Source of the DNA: Oceanobacillus manasiensis
Lineage (GTDB): Bacteria; Bacillota; Bacilli; Bacillales; Amphibacillaceae
Assembly (NCBI RefSeq): GCF_000724085.1
Contig: NZ_CCDL010000002.1
Span: 1-64,000, forward strand
Reading direction: 5' to 3'
Length of the DNA: 64,000 nt
The notes beneath the pieces are model-generated. The model was given only the letters and a program-made list of their open reading frames with translations. It was not told the origin of the DNA and made no database searches. The position numbers were made by a program, and so were the translations under genes. Shown piece by piece: positions 36,641 to 45,949 of the stretch (the stretch's first letter is position 1; each line of letters opens with the position of its first letter).

Positions 36641-37126
36641 TCAAGCTGCTAAATGCTTTTCTAGAACGCTAACAAACTGTTCTAGATATGTTTGATCCAG
36701 TTCATCAAAACGATCAAAATTAGGACTATCTATGTCAAGTACGCCATAAATACTATCATTTAGTAGAATGGGAACAACGATCTCCGAGTTGGAAGCACTA
36801 TCACAAGCAATATGTCCAGGAAAAGCGTGAACATCTGCAATGCGTTGAGTCGCTTTTTCTTTAATAGCCGCACCACATACTCCTTTTCCATACCCGATAC
36901 GGATACATGCTGGTAAGCCTTGGAAAGGCCCTAATACAAGTTCGTCTTCTTTCCAGACATAGAATCCTACCCAGTTTACATCTGAGAGAAATTGATTCAA
37001 TAATGCAGAGGCATTTGCGAGTAAAGCAGTAGCATCACGCTCACCTTCACTGAGAGCATCCAACTGTTTAATTAGTAATTGGTAGTCCTTTTCTTTTTTT
37101 CCTGAGTATGCTGTTGATTGAAACAT
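36641..37126 (-). CDS. msrC: Free methionine-(R)-sulfoxide reductase (GAF-domain fRMsr, YtsP)
   Basis: Reduces free methionine-R-sulfoxide, part of oxidative damage repair. The 161-residue GAF domain carries the three family cysteines: Cys74 in LPACIRIGYGKG, Cys84 in GVCGAA and Cys108 in HIACDSASNSEIVVP. It starts at the ATG at 37126 with AAAGGAG upstream; the long in-frame extension to 37330 has no support and runs into the refZ promoter. Divergent from refZ; same neighbourhood as B. subtilis ytsP. Confidence 0.92.
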   Translation of the reverse strand: MFQSTAYSGKKEKDYQLLIKQLDALSEGERDATALLANASALLNQFLSDVNWVGFYVWKEDELVLGPFQGLPACIRIGYGKGVCGAAIKEKATQRIADVHAFPGHIACDSASNSEIVVPILLNDSIYGVLDIDSPNFDRFDELDQTYLEQFVSVLEKHLAA

Positions 37127-37166
37127 ATGCACACTCCTTTCATCATAGTTTATTGAATCAGTAAAT

Positions 37167-37191
37167 TCGACATCGTTAATTATTTTGTCGA
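37167..37191. promoter_or_regulatory. Inverted repeat between the fRMsr gene and refZ (possible operator)
   Basis: TCGACA and TGTCGA are separated by 13 bases in the 125-base divergent promoter region. It could be a target of the TetR-type regulator RefZ or just chance; the arms are only six bases long. Confidence 0.3.
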
Positions 37192-37251
37192 GCAAAAAAT
37201 GCAGGATAACCCGTCTCTTTGTCGTAAAGGACATGTAAGGAGTTGAATAGG

Positions 37252-37884
37252 ATGAAACAAAACACATCAAAACAAAAAGTGATTGACGCTGCCTCGTCCC
37301 TGTTCTTTCAAAAAGGCTTTCACGGTACATCGGTTCGTGATATTGCAGAGCGTGCTTCTGTTAACGTGTCGCTCATAAGTTACTATTTTAAAGGAAAGCA
37401 AGGCCTATTAGAATACGCAGTTTCCCATTACTATGAAGCATATTTGAAAGCGATAGAAGAAGCTTTGCTCGAAACAGAACAGCTATCTGCACTTGATCAA
37501 TTGAAAGAGTTAATTTCAACTATTATACATTATAAACAATTGCATCATCAATTCTCCTGTTTTATTCATCGAGAGTTATCACTAGATTCCGTATTTGTAA
37601 GGGAAATGGCGGTAACATATTTAGCAAAGGAAAACTTCTACGTCAGTAAGACATTTGAAGCTGTAATTCTTGTTAATAAAAGAACAGACCCAGAGGAACG
37701 CAGTTTTTTACTAATGCAGTTTAAAGGAATGCTAACCACCCCTTATATATTACATAATGAATGGAAAAATCAAGTCATCGGTCAATACTCTCATAGACAA
37801 TTTGCTGAAAAATATGTAAAGAGTATTCATCACTGGATCGACTTTGTCGCAAAAGAACCTACTGGCAAGACAACATCTCCCTAA
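37252..37884 (+). CDS. refZ: RefZ (YttP), TetR-family regulator of FtsZ
   Basis: A 210-residue TetR-fold protein. The DNA-binding domain at residues 1–50 reads FFQKGFHGTSVRDIAERASV then SLISYYFKGKQGLLEY. B. subtilis RefZ binds sites near the origin and hinders FtsZ ring formation early in sporulation. The ATG at 37252 is nine bases from AAGGAG; the in-frame TTG at 37243 is too close. Its place between ytsP/dgcP and ezrA, another FtsZ regulator, agrees with the assignment. Confidence 0.88.
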   Translation: MKQNTSKQKVIDAASSLFFQKGFHGTSVRDIAERASVNVSLISYYFKGKQGLLEYAVSHYYEAYLKAIEEALLETEQLSALDQLKELISTIIHYKQLHHQFSCFIHRELSLDSVFVREMAVTYLAKENFYVSKTFEAVILVNKRTDPEERSFLLMQFKGMLTTPYILHNEWKNQVIGQYSHRQFAEKYVKSIHHWIDFVAKEPTGKTTSP

Positions 37885-38095
37885 AAACCTGTTTCTTCTA
37901 TGACAATATGATAAAAAATGAAGCATTATATGTCGAAGCTGCAAATTATTTGTTTTTTTTTAGCCAAAAACACTACTAACATGGTATTATTAGTACTATC
38001 ATAAAAAATAACGGATTTTATAAAAGCTACCTGTTCTTCAAGAGGCTCTTCAATGTTTCATCCTCTTAAATAGGAATATAGTTAGGAGGCAATTT

Positions 38096-39787
38096 ATGGC
38101 ATACTTCATAGGAATTGTACTAGTTATCATCACATTAATAATTATCGGTCTTATTCTTAGAAAACGTGTATATGATCTCGTGGACCGCTACGAGGCTTGG
38201 AAAATGGACATCATGGGACGGAATATTGCCTCACAGCTGGGAAGAATTAAGACATTAAACTTATCTGGCGAAACACAGGAAAAATTTGAATCCTGGAAGG
38301 AACGCTGGGAGCATATCTTAACAAAAGAACTTCCTGATATTGAAGAACATTTATTTGATGCAGAAGAAGCTGCAGACAAGTATCGCTTTTCTAAAGCTAA
38401 AAAGACATTAAGTAATGTAGAAGAAATTTTGCAAACGATCGAGTCGAACATCGAAAAGCTGCTTAAAGAAGTAGATAATCTATTAGAATCAGAAGAACAA
38501 AGCCGAAAAGAAATGGATGATTTAAGCCCTAAGATAAAAGCAATGAAAAAGTCACTTTCACAAAATCGCTATCAATTTGGGAAGGCTGAACAATATTTTG
38601 ACAAAGAGCTAGATACACTACAGGAAAAGACTATAGTTTATGAACAATTGACACAGGCTGGCGATTATATGGAAGCTAAACAGATTGTTGATGAGCTTAC
38701 GATCGAAATTCATTCATTAGAGGAACAATTTGATGCATTTCCTACTTACTTTAAAAAATGTAAACATGAGCTACCAGCACAATTAGATCAATTATTTTCG
38801 GGTCTTAAGGAAATGAAGAATGAGGGCTATCATGTTGAGCATTTGGCATTTGAGAAAGAGATACGTACATATCAAGAACGACTCGCAAGTACTGTGGAAG
38901 CAATGGAAAAAGGCGAAACAAAAGAAGTCGATAAGATAATGGAAGAAATGGACGAACGTATTAAGGAAATGTATGAATTGCTGGAAAAAGAGGCACTTGC
39001 AAAGAGCTATCTTGATACACAGGTTCCGAGTTATCAACAGGCGGTAGAAGATATGAATCAAGCTTTTCTAGAAACGAAATCAGAAGTAGAGCAATTAAGA
39101 AAAGCTTATCACTTTGAAGATGGAGATATGGAACGTTATATGTCTCTTGAAAAGTCAATAGGAAAGTTAAGTTCAGAGCTTGAAGAACTATCAGAAAAGC
39201 TTACAAATGACAAAACGTCACACTCTGAACTACGAGACCTTGTAGAAGAAGGGTATTCTCAGTTGGAGGGAATGAAAGAAAACCATGAAGCCTTTAAGGT
39301 GCGAATCCGAAACCTTCGTAAGGATGAGCTTGAGGCAAAAGAAAAGTTGACGGAAATGCGAAACCAATTGTATGATATACAACGTAAATTAAAGAAGAGC
39401 AATGTACCTGGAATACCGACATTTATTTGGAATTCCATGGAGACTGCTTCTGAGAAAAATAATCGTGTTATTAAGACATTGGAAAAGCAACCGTTGGATA
39501 TGTCAGCAGTACAGCAAGCGTTAAGCGATGCAGCAATCTCCGTCGAGCAAGTAGCAGAACAAACAGATATGATGCTAGAACAAGCTTATCTTACCGAACA
39601 AGTTATTCAATATGCAAATCGCTATCGCAGCCAATATCCATTACTGGCCGCAAAGCTCACTGAATCTGAACGTTTATTCCGTTCCTATGAATATGAATTA
39701 TCATTGGAGCAAGCAGCAAAGGCTATAGAAGAAATTGAGCCTGGTGCATTGAAACGTATAGAAGAATTTCAACTGACTGCAAATTAA
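38096..39787 (+). CDS. ezrA: Septation ring formation regulator EzrA
   Basis: A membrane-anchored inhibitor of aberrant FtsZ rings. One N-terminal transmembrane helix (residues about 3–21, FIGIVLVIITLIIIGLIL) is followed by about 540 residues of helical, spectrin-like repeats rich in Glu, Lys and Leu. The length of 563 aa is almost the same as in B. subtilis. SD TAGGAGGC precedes the ATG. The 211 bases upstream hold its promoter; I saw no convincing -35/-10 pair. Confidence 0.95.
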   Translation: MAYFIGIVLVIITLIIIGLILRKRVYDLVDRYEAWKMDIMGRNIASQLGRIKTLNLSGETQEKFESWKERWEHILTKELPDIEEHLFDAEEAADKYRFSKAKKTLSNVEEILQTIESNIEKLLKEVDNLLESEEQSRKEMDDLSPKIKAMKKSLSQNRYQFGKAEQYFDKELDTLQEKTIVYEQLTQAGDYMEAKQIVDELTIEIHSLEEQFDAFPTYFKKCKHELPAQLDQLFSGLKEMKNEGYHVEHLAFEKEIRTYQERLASTVEAMEKGETKEVDKIMEEMDERIKEMYELLEKEALAKSYLDTQVPSYQQAVEDMNQAFLETKSEVEQLRKAYHFEDGDMERYMSLEKSIGKLSSELEELSEKLTNDKTSHSELRDLVEEGYSQLEGMKENHEAFKVRIRNLRKDELEAKEKLTEMRNQLYDIQRKLKKSNVPGIPTFIWNSMETASEKNNRVIKTLEKQPLDMSAVQQALSDAAISVEQVAEQTDMMLEQAYLTEQVIQYANRYRSQYPLLAAKLTESERLFRSYEYELSLEQAAKAIEEIEPGALKRIEEFQLTAN

Positions 39788-39817
39788 CAATAAGAAGTTT
39801 TAAATAAATATTCATTA

Positions 39818-39858
39818 AGAAGAAAAGGATATTATAGAAAATATCCTTTTCTTCTGTG
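39818..39858 (+). terminator. Terminator after ezrA
   Basis: A perfect 15-bp stem, AGAAGAAAAGGATAT with ATATCCTTTTCTTCT, with a modest T-rich tail (GTGTTT). Confidence 0.75.
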
Positions 39859-39915
39859 TTTAAAAGATTAAACGTACAAAGACTACGACATGTTTCACTG
39901 TAAGGAGTATGTAAG

Positions 39916-41055
39916 ATGATTTATTTAGATAATAGTGCAACAACAAAGCCTGACCCTGGGGTGCTAAAAAGTTTTGAACAAATATCAAGCCACTACTTTG
40001 CAAATCCCTCTTCTATTCATCCTTTTGGTGGGGAAGCTGAAAAATTGTTAAATATGGCTAAAAAACAAGCAGCGGAACTGCTGAAGGTGAGGCAGGAAGA
40101 AGTGGTCTTCACCTCTGGTGGAACTGAGGGGAATAACATGGCCATTAAAGGAATTGCCTTACAGCATCAACAACGGGGGAAGCATGTCATCACAACAGAG
40201 ATTGAGCATCCCTCTGTATTCGAGGCATGTAAGAGCCTAGAAACACTCGGATTTGATGTTACGTACTTACCAGTTGACCAATCTGGAGTCGTATCTGTAA
40301 AAGATATTCAAAAAGCAATTAGAGAAGATACCATCCTAATAAGTGTTATGCATGTGAATAATGAATTAGGTAGTATTCAACCAATAAAGGAAATAGCTGA
40401 TCTTGCTGCAACCTATCCAAAGATATTTTTCCATGTGGATGATGTACAAGGACTGGGAAAAGTTCCACTTAGTCTATCACATCCAGGCATTAATTTATGT
40501 ACCATTTCCGGTCATAAAATAAATGGTCTTAAAGGTACAGGGATATTATATGTAGATAATCGAACTACATTATTTCCCCTGTTTCATGGTGGTGAACAAG
40601 AGCGTAATCTACGTTCTGGTACCGAAAATGTGGCAGGTAGTGTCTCCATAGTGAAAGCACTTCGTCTCATTAAGGATAAAGAAACATCAATGCTTGACCA
40701 TTTGTATGAAGTTCAAGCGTTTCTTCTTCATCGTTTGAAGGATATCTCTGAGGTAGACATAAACACTGCGGAAAAAGCAGCTCCACATATTGTTAATTTC
40801 TCTGTGCCGGGTATTAAACCAGAAGTAATCATTCATATGCTTGCTGAAAAGGAAATTTTTATTTCCACTAAATCGGCTTGCTCTTCAAAACAGTCAGATG
40901 AAAGTAAAATTTTAGCAGCATGTGGTTTCTCGCGCGCTCGAACCATCTCTGCTTTACGAGTAAGTTTATCGTTTGAGACTACTAAAGAAGAGATTCAACA
41001 CTTTATAGATAATCTAAAAAAGGCAATAAATCAATTTAAAAAGGTAATGGAGTAG
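39916..41055 (+). CDS. nifZ: Cysteine desulfurase NifZ (IscS-like, partner of ThiI)
   Basis: A class V PLP-dependent enzyme of 379 aa that takes sulfur from cysteine. The PLP lysine is in ISGHKINGLKGTG (about residue 200) and the active-site cysteine in STKSACSSKQ (about residue 323). In B. subtilis the NifZ–ThiI pair makes 4-thiouridine in tRNA, and here thiI begins six bases after the nifZ stop. SD AAGGAGTATGTAAG precedes the ATG. Confidence 0.92.
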   Translation: MIYLDNSATTKPDPGVLKSFEQISSHYFANPSSIHPFGGEAEKLLNMAKKQAAELLKVRQEEVVFTSGGTEGNNMAIKGIALQHQQRGKHVITTEIEHPSVFEACKSLETLGFDVTYLPVDQSGVVSVKDIQKAIREDTILISVMHVNNELGSIQPIKEIADLAATYPKIFFHVDDVQGLGKVPLSLSHPGINLCTISGHKINGLKGTGILYVDNRTTLFPLFHGGEQERNLRSGTENVAGSVSIVKALRLIKDKETSMLDHLYEVQAFLLHRLKDISEVDINTAEKAAPHIVNFSVPGIKPEVIIHMLAEKEIFISTKSACSSKQSDESKILAACGFSRARTISALRVSLSFETTKEEIQHFIDNLKKAINQFKKVME

Positions 41056-41061
41056 ATAATA

Positions 41062-42264
41062 ATGGAATATGATCACATATTAATTCGCTATGGCGAAATG
41101 GCTTTAAAAGGAAAAAACATCAAAAAATTTACTGTGAAATTACAGGAAAATGTTCAGCAAAAGCTTAAAGCCTTTCCTAAAGTAAAGGTGAAACGTACCC
41201 AGGGGAGAATGTTCATTATTCTAAATGGGGAAGAACCCACACCAATTATTGAGAAGTGTAAAGATATATTTGGTATACAAAGTTTAAGCCTTGCAATAAA
41301 GGTGAAAAATGAACCTGAAGCAGTGAAAGAAGCAGCTCTTTTTGCTCTGCAAAACAGTGAAGACGTTAAAAAGTTTAAAGTGACAGTTAAACGAATAGAC
41401 AAGAACTTTCCTATTCGTTCTCAGGACCTAAACCAAGTTCTAGGAGGACATCTTTTATCCAATACGGAAGGATATACTGTGGATGTTCATAATCCTGATT
41501 TAGAAATTAAGGTAGAGATTAGACTAGAAGCAACGTATATTACGTCAAGTGTTGTTAAAGGACCTGGAGGCTTGCCTGTAGGAACTTCTGGTAAGTCACT
41601 GCTTTTATTATCTGGCGGTATTGACAGCCCTGTTGCCGGGTATTTGGCAATGAAACGTGGAGTTCAATTGGAAGCTATTCATTTTCATTCACCACCCTTT
41701 ACTAGTGACCGTGCAAAACAGAAGGTAATGGACTTAGCAAAACAGCTAACCGCTTTTGGTGGTTCGATTAATATCCATGTCGTTCCGTTCACAAAATTGC
41801 AACAAGAAGTATTCAAGGAAATTCCAGATGGATATGCCATGACAATTATGCGACGTATGATGATGCGGATAAGCGAGAAAGTATGTGAGCAGGAGTCCAT
41901 TTTATCAATGACGACAGGAGAAAATCTAGGTCAGGTTGCAAGCCAAACGATGGAAAGTATGAATACAATTAATGAAGTGACCAATTATCCTGTTATCCGT
42001 CCACTCGTTACGATGGATAAATCAGATATAATAACGATTTCTCAGCAAATTGGCACGTACGACACCTCTATTTTACCTTATGAGGATTGCTGTACTATCT
42101 TTGTGCCAAAGGCTCCGAAAACAAAACCCAAAAGGGATAAAGCAAACTACTATGAATCAACAAAGGATTTTTCTTCTCTAATAGAGGAAGCAGTATCAGG
42201 AATAGAAAAAGTTAAGATTACTGCTGAAACAACGATAGAACCAACATTTGAAGATTTGTTTTAG
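41062..42264 (+). CDS. thiI: tRNA 4-thiouridine synthetase ThiI
   Basis: Adenylates U8 of tRNA and introduces sulfur. Domains: ferredoxin-like N-terminus and THUMP (about residues 1–165), then an adenine-binding PP-loop domain with LLLSGGIDSPVAGYLA (about residues 179–194). It has 400 aa and no C-terminal rhodanese domain, as in B. subtilis and unlike E. coli, so sulfur must be passed directly from the adjacent NifZ. The late segment YEDCCTIFVPKAPKT carries the conserved cysteines. Confidence 0.95.
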   Translation: MEYDHILIRYGEMALKGKNIKKFTVKLQENVQQKLKAFPKVKVKRTQGRMFIILNGEEPTPIIEKCKDIFGIQSLSLAIKVKNEPEAVKEAALFALQNSEDVKKFKVTVKRIDKNFPIRSQDLNQVLGGHLLSNTEGYTVDVHNPDLEIKVEIRLEATYITSSVVKGPGGLPVGTSGKSLLLLSGGIDSPVAGYLAMKRGVQLEAIHFHSPPFTSDRAKQKVMDLAKQLTAFGGSINIHVVPFTKLQQEVFKEIPDGYAMTIMRRMMMRISEKVCEQESILSMTTGENLGQVASQTMESMNTINEVTNYPVIRPLVTMDKSDIITISQQIGTYDTSILPYEDCCTIFVPKAPKTKPKRDKANYYESTKDFSSLIEEAVSGIEKVKITAETTIEPTFEDLF

Positions 42265-42305
42265 GGGAAACTAAATTTCTTCTAAGATATACCAGTAAAA
42301 GTCGT

Positions 42306-42335
42306 GCATGGTTTTCCTTCTAGTAACACATTCTA
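42306..42335 (+). promoter_or_regulatory. Sigma-G (forespore) promoter of sspA
   Basis: GCATG (-35, consensus GHATR), an 18-base spacer and CATTCTA (-10, consensus CATNHTA). Both boxes fit fully, and forespore expression is what an alpha/beta SASP gene needs. Confidence 0.8.
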
Positions 42336-42360
42336 TAGTTACCAAGGGAGGTGAACTAAC

Positions 42361-42561
42361 ATGGCAAGTAACAATTCTTCAAATCAATTATTAGTTCCTG
42401 GTGTTCAACAAGCGTTGGACCAAATGAAGACTGAAATCGCTAGTGAGTTTGGTGTACAACTTGGTGCTGATACAACTTCTCGTGCCAACGGTTCTGTTGG
42501 AGGAGAAATTACAAAACGTCTTGTACAAATGGCTGAACAGCAATTTGGCGGACAGAAATAA
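42361..42561 (+). CDS. sspA: Alpha/beta-type small acid-soluble spore protein
   Basis: A 66-residue DNA-coating spore protein. It has the two conserved blocks of the family: [22 protein letters not shown], read in two halves, with the GPR protease cleavage site at TEIASEFGV, and [18 protein letters not shown]. It saturates forespore DNA and protects it against UV and heat. SD GGGAGGTGAAC precedes the ATG. It follows thiI as in B. subtilis sspA. Confidence 0.95.
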   Translation: MASNNSSNQLLVPGVQQALDQMKTEIASEFGVQLGADTTSRANGSVGGEITKRLVQMAEQQFGGQK

Positions 42562-42588
42562 CAATTAAAATTTTATAATTTATGGTTT

Positions 42589-42620
42589 GGACTGTCCGGA
42601 ATCGGGCAGTCCTTAATTTT
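42589..42620 (+). terminator. Terminator after sspA
   Basis: GGACTGTCC and GGGCAGTCC pair (one G·T), followed by TTAATTTT. Confidence 0.75.
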
Positions 42621-42741
42621 GGGCGAAATGAAAGAAAGAATAATTTTAAAAATTAGATAGAAAAAGCTATATTACTTGCTAAACTGAAATATTCTTCTTA
42701 AAGTAGAACTTAATAAACATATCAAGAGAGGGAGAGCATCT

Positions 42742-44346
42742 ATGGGTGTACTTTGGTTCGGTGGGAACATTTACACAATGGAAAAAGAAGGAACAGCAGT
42801 GGAAGCAGTATACACGGAGGAAGGCGTAATTAAGGCTGTTGGAACATATGAAAAGCTATATCATAGCTATTCAGCCTATATAGAACGGGAAGAGAACCTT
42901 CAGGGAAAGACAATGCTTCCAGGTCTCGTTGATAGTCATTTACATATTATCGGCCATGGAGAAAAATTACTTCGTTTGGATTTATCTCAAATGAAGTCAG
43001 CAGAAGAGGTAGTGGAAGCACTGAATAATCGTACGGCTAATTTAAGTGAAGGTGAATGGCTAATTGGTGAGGGGTGGAACGAAAACCAGTGGCAAGATCC
43101 TTCCATTATACATAAAGAAGTACTTGATAGTATCAGTCCTCATAATCCCATGATGTTATCTAGGGTTTGTAGGCATGCCATACTGGCGAATACGAAGGCA
43201 ATGGAGCTAGCAGGAATAACAGAGGAAACTTCAGATCCACAAGGCGGCATTATTGTAAGGGATGAATTCGGAGAGACCACAGGTTATTTTCTAGATACAG
43301 CACAAGAGCTTATAAAGGATGCGATGCCAGGTGTTTCACAAGATTATCTTGAACAGGTTATCAAAATAGCGACAGATGATCTCATGTCTAAAGGGTTAGT
43401 AGGAGGGCATAGTGAAGATTTAAATTATTATGGTGGTTTTAATAAAACGTACGGGGCATTCAAAAAGGCTATAGATGGGGAAAATAGAAAATTCAAGGCA
43501 CATTTACTTGTTCATCATGAAGTGATGGCAGATATGATTGAGGAAGGGCTTGGCTATCTTGGAGGAACAGAATATGTGGAATTAGGTGCTGTTAAAATTT
43601 TTTCTGATGGTGCGCTCGGTGGCAGAACAGCCTGGTTAACAGAAGAATATGCTGATGAAAAAGGAAATAAAGGTGTAGCCATTCATAACCACGAAAAGCT
43701 AGAGGAAATTGTTAAAGAGGCGCGAAGATATGAACTACCAATTGCCGTCCATGCTATCGGAGATCAAGCTGTTGATGCTATAACAGATGTCATAAAAAAG
43801 CATCCATTAACAAACGGAGCAAGAGACAGAATTATACACGGACAAATCTTGAATCAGCATTCTTTAGACATGCTAAAAGAGCTTCCTGTTGTCGTCGACA
43901 TCCAGCCATCCTTTGTCTCTTCTGATTTCCCTTGGGTGATAGAGAGAATAGGTGATGAACGACTGGCTTTATCCTATGCATGGAAAACCATGATAAGAGA
44001 AGGTGTGGAGTGTGCTGGAGGTTCAGATGCACCAATAGAGGAAGTATCTCCATTACTTGGTATAGAGGCAGCTGTAACAAGGAAATCAGGTATAGATCAT
44101 AAGGTTTATTGCGCTGAGCAATGTTTAAGTGTGTTTGAAGCTGTAAAACTATATACGTTAGGAAGTGCCTACGCCATTAACCAAGAGGAAGCGAGAGGCA
44201 AAATTGCCACAGGTTTTAGCGCAGATTTTACAGTGCTTGAAGAAGATATTTTCCAGGTGAATCCAGAAACTATTCATGCAATCACGATAGCTAAGACAGT
44301 GATCGATGGAGATATCGTCTACCAAAACAACCCCACTCTGTTATAG
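42742..44346 (+). CDS. ytcJ: YtcJ-like amidohydrolase
   Basis: A metal-dependent hydrolase of the amidohydrolase_3/YtcJ type, 534 aa. The metal-binding HxH is in LVDSHLHIIGHGEK (about residues 63–76); further ligands are HAIGDQAVDA (about residues 335–344) and the C-terminal AGGSDAPIEEVSPL (about residues 429–442). The physiological substrate is unknown. SD GAGAGGGAGAG precedes the ATG. Its last codons and stop codon lie inside a terminator hairpin. Confidence 0.87.
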   Translation: MGVLWFGGNIYTMEKEGTAVEAVYTEEGVIKAVGTYEKLYHSYSAYIEREENLQGKTMLPGLVDSHLHIIGHGEKLLRLDLSQMKSAEEVVEALNNRTANLSEGEWLIGEGWNENQWQDPSIIHKEVLDSISPHNPMMLSRVCRHAILANTKAMELAGITEETSDPQGGIIVRDEFGETTGYFLDTAQELIKDAMPGVSQDYLEQVIKIATDDLMSKGLVGGHSEDLNYYGGFNKTYGAFKKAIDGENRKFKAHLLVHHEVMADMIEEGLGYLGGTEYVELGAVKIFSDGALGGRTAWLTEEYADEKGNKGVAIHNHEKLEEIVKEARRYELPIAVHAIGDQAVDAITDVIKKHPLTNGARDRIIHGQILNQHSLDMLKELPVVVDIQPSFVSSDFPWVIERIGDERLALSYAWKTMIREGVECAGGSDAPIEEVSPLLGIEAAVTRKSGIDHKVYCAEQCLSVFEAVKLYTLGSAYAINQEEARGKIATGFSADFTVLEEDIFQVNPETIHAITIAKTVIDGDIVYQNNPTLL

Positions 44347-44367
44347 GAGAATGGGGTTGTTTTTTTG
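44325..44367 (+). terminator. Terminator overlapping the end of ytcJ
   Basis: AACAACCCCA pairs with TGGGGTTGTT and is followed by TTTTTT. The ytcJ stop codon (44344–44346) is in the loop, so the last translated codons form the left arm. Confidence 0.9.
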
Positions 44368-44399
44368 AATTATTTTGGTGCTAATTTTAGTAAAATATA

Positions 44400-45200
44400 T
44401 TACAAGAATGTTCGTTTTACCCGATCCCAATAAGAATTGTTTTTTAGTTTCACTGTTTTTATTGCTTTGTCACTAAGTGTTACGCTCAGATCACGGATAT
44501 TTCGAATAGAATAGGCTTCATTGTCTAATCCGATAATAGGATAGTCATTTCCATCTTGTATAATCTCTAATGATAATTTCCTATCGCTGTTAAGTACAAA
44601 AGAAGATCCAAGTGTCCGATATCGGTTGTTATTTATCGATGCTAGCTCAGATACTTGAAAACAAGGAATTTTAGGGTCAATAACTGCGCCGTTCGTTGAC
44701 TTGTTATAGCCTGTACTACCTGTTGGCGTGGCAATGATTAGGCCATCCCCCCTGAAGGTTTCAAAATACATATCGTCAATTTTTACATCCATTACAATCG
44801 ATTTGATTAATGTAGAACGTACACTAAGCTCATTTAGACATTCGAAATATGTTTCGCCATTAACTTCCACATTGATAACTGGGAAACGGCGTACTTCCAT
44901 TTCTGCATGTCTCATCGTATCTAGCATGTCATCAAAGTTATCCATATTAAAATCGCAATACAGGCCAGACTCGTTAGAGCGAGTGATACCTGTGTAGAGG
45001 CAATCATCGCGGAATCCTGTTTTTCGAACGGCTTGTAAGAACATGCCATCTCCGCCAATACTTACAATAATATTTGCATTTTTTGCGTCATCCACAATAT
45101 TGAAGCCGTTTTCTTTTGCTAGGTCAAATAATGCTTCTAGTTTATTCTGTAGTTCCTCATCCTGTTTGTAGTAAAAAAAGATATTTCTACGCTGCTCCAT
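44400..45200 (-). CDS. ppnKB: NAD kinase, second Bacillus type (PpnKB)
   Basis: Phosphorylates NAD to NADP. The 266-residue protein has the catalytic loop IVSIGGDGMFLQAV (about residues 46–59), NEL of the substrate pocket in CLNELSVRS, and the GDGLIIATPTGSTGYN glycine-rich loop (about residues 150–165). It is the YtdI/PpnKB version, close in size to B. subtilis (267 aa), rather than the PpnKA/YjbN version. SD GGAAGGAAATGG precedes the ATG. Confidence 0.92.
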   Translation of the reverse strand: MEQRRNIFFYYKQDEELQNKLEALFDLAKENGFNIVDDAKNANIIVSIGGDGMFLQAVRKTGFRDDCLYTGITRSNESGLYCDFNMDNFDDMLDTMRHAEMEVRRFPVINVEVNGETYFECLNELSVRSTLIKSIVMDVKIDDMYFETFRGDGLIIATPTGSTGYNKSTNGAVIDPKIPCFQVSELASINNNRYRTLGSSFVLNSDRKLSLEIIQDGNDYPIIGLDNEAYSIRNIRDLSVTLSDKAIKTVKLKNNSYWDRVKRTFL

Positions 45201-45347
45201 TTCCTTCCATACCTCCCATGCGGATTAAATACAAATATATCATACCATTTCATAACAAATTAACCAAAAAGAGTGACAGTTTATGAGTAAAATTGGAAAG
45301 GTGTAGCAAAATAGTTATAGCTAACCAAATGTGAAATGAGGTTTCTA

Positions 45348-45935
45348 ATGATCTGGGCGATACTTTCTATTATATTATTTATCTTACTAGTGCTAATTAC
45401 GCGGGTCTACCTAACTGCTAACCTTATCTATACTACGGATCATCATTGGTTAGAGCTGCAGATCCATGTGCTCCATATATGTTTATTTCGCAAAAAAATA
45501 CCTTTAGACCCAAACTCCTCCCAGGACGCTTCTTCCAATGTTTCCTTTTCCAAAATGAGAGGTATTTTAAAAAATGAATTTTATATTTTTAAGGAACTTG
45601 GTAAATCAGCGAAAAAGGTATTGAATCGCATGCACTTTCATAAGCTAGTCTGGCATACAGAGGGAGGGACAAGCGAGGCTGGTAGTACAGGACTCGTAGC
45701 GGGTGGAGTATGGTCCATAAAAGGAGTTATTGTTTGTTATTTGATGCAGAACAGTACGATGAAATGCAAGCCAATTATAAAAGTAGTGCCTCATTTTCAG
45801 CAGCAATGTTTTTATACAAGGGTAGAATGCATTGCATCTATAAGAATTGGGCAAGCTATTCACGCTCTCGTTCATACATTTAGAAATACAGTAATAAAGG
45901 GAGACATCTCATTTCACCCTAAAACAGAGGTATAG
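45348..45935 (+). CDS. ytfI: YtfI, DUF2953 family protein
   Basis: A 195-residue protein with one N-terminal membrane helix (IWAILSIILFILLVLI) and a DUF2953 domain of unknown function. The start is placed at ATG 45348; an in-frame ATG at 45336 overlaps the ATGAGG that serves as SD. It precedes gerW by 14 bases, the same ytfI-ytfJ order as in B. subtilis, so a role in sporulation is suspected from context. Confidence 0.85.
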   Translation: MIWAILSIILFILLVLITRVYLTANLIYTTDHHWLELQIHVLHICLFRKKIPLDPNSSQDASSNVSFSKMRGILKNEFYIFKELGKSAKKVLNRMHFHKLVWHTEGGTSEAGSTGLVAGGVWSIKGVIVCYLMQNSTMKCKPIIKVVPHFQQQCFYTRVECIASIRIGQAIHALVHTFRNTVIKGDISFHPKTEV

Positions 45936-45949
45936 GAGGCAACTCAACT

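Noticed and set aside
36641-37330. Long version of the fRMsr gene starting at 37330
   Set aside because: The additional 68 codons cross the divergent promoter region and overlap refZ; ATG at 37126 has a strong SD and begins at the family's usual start.
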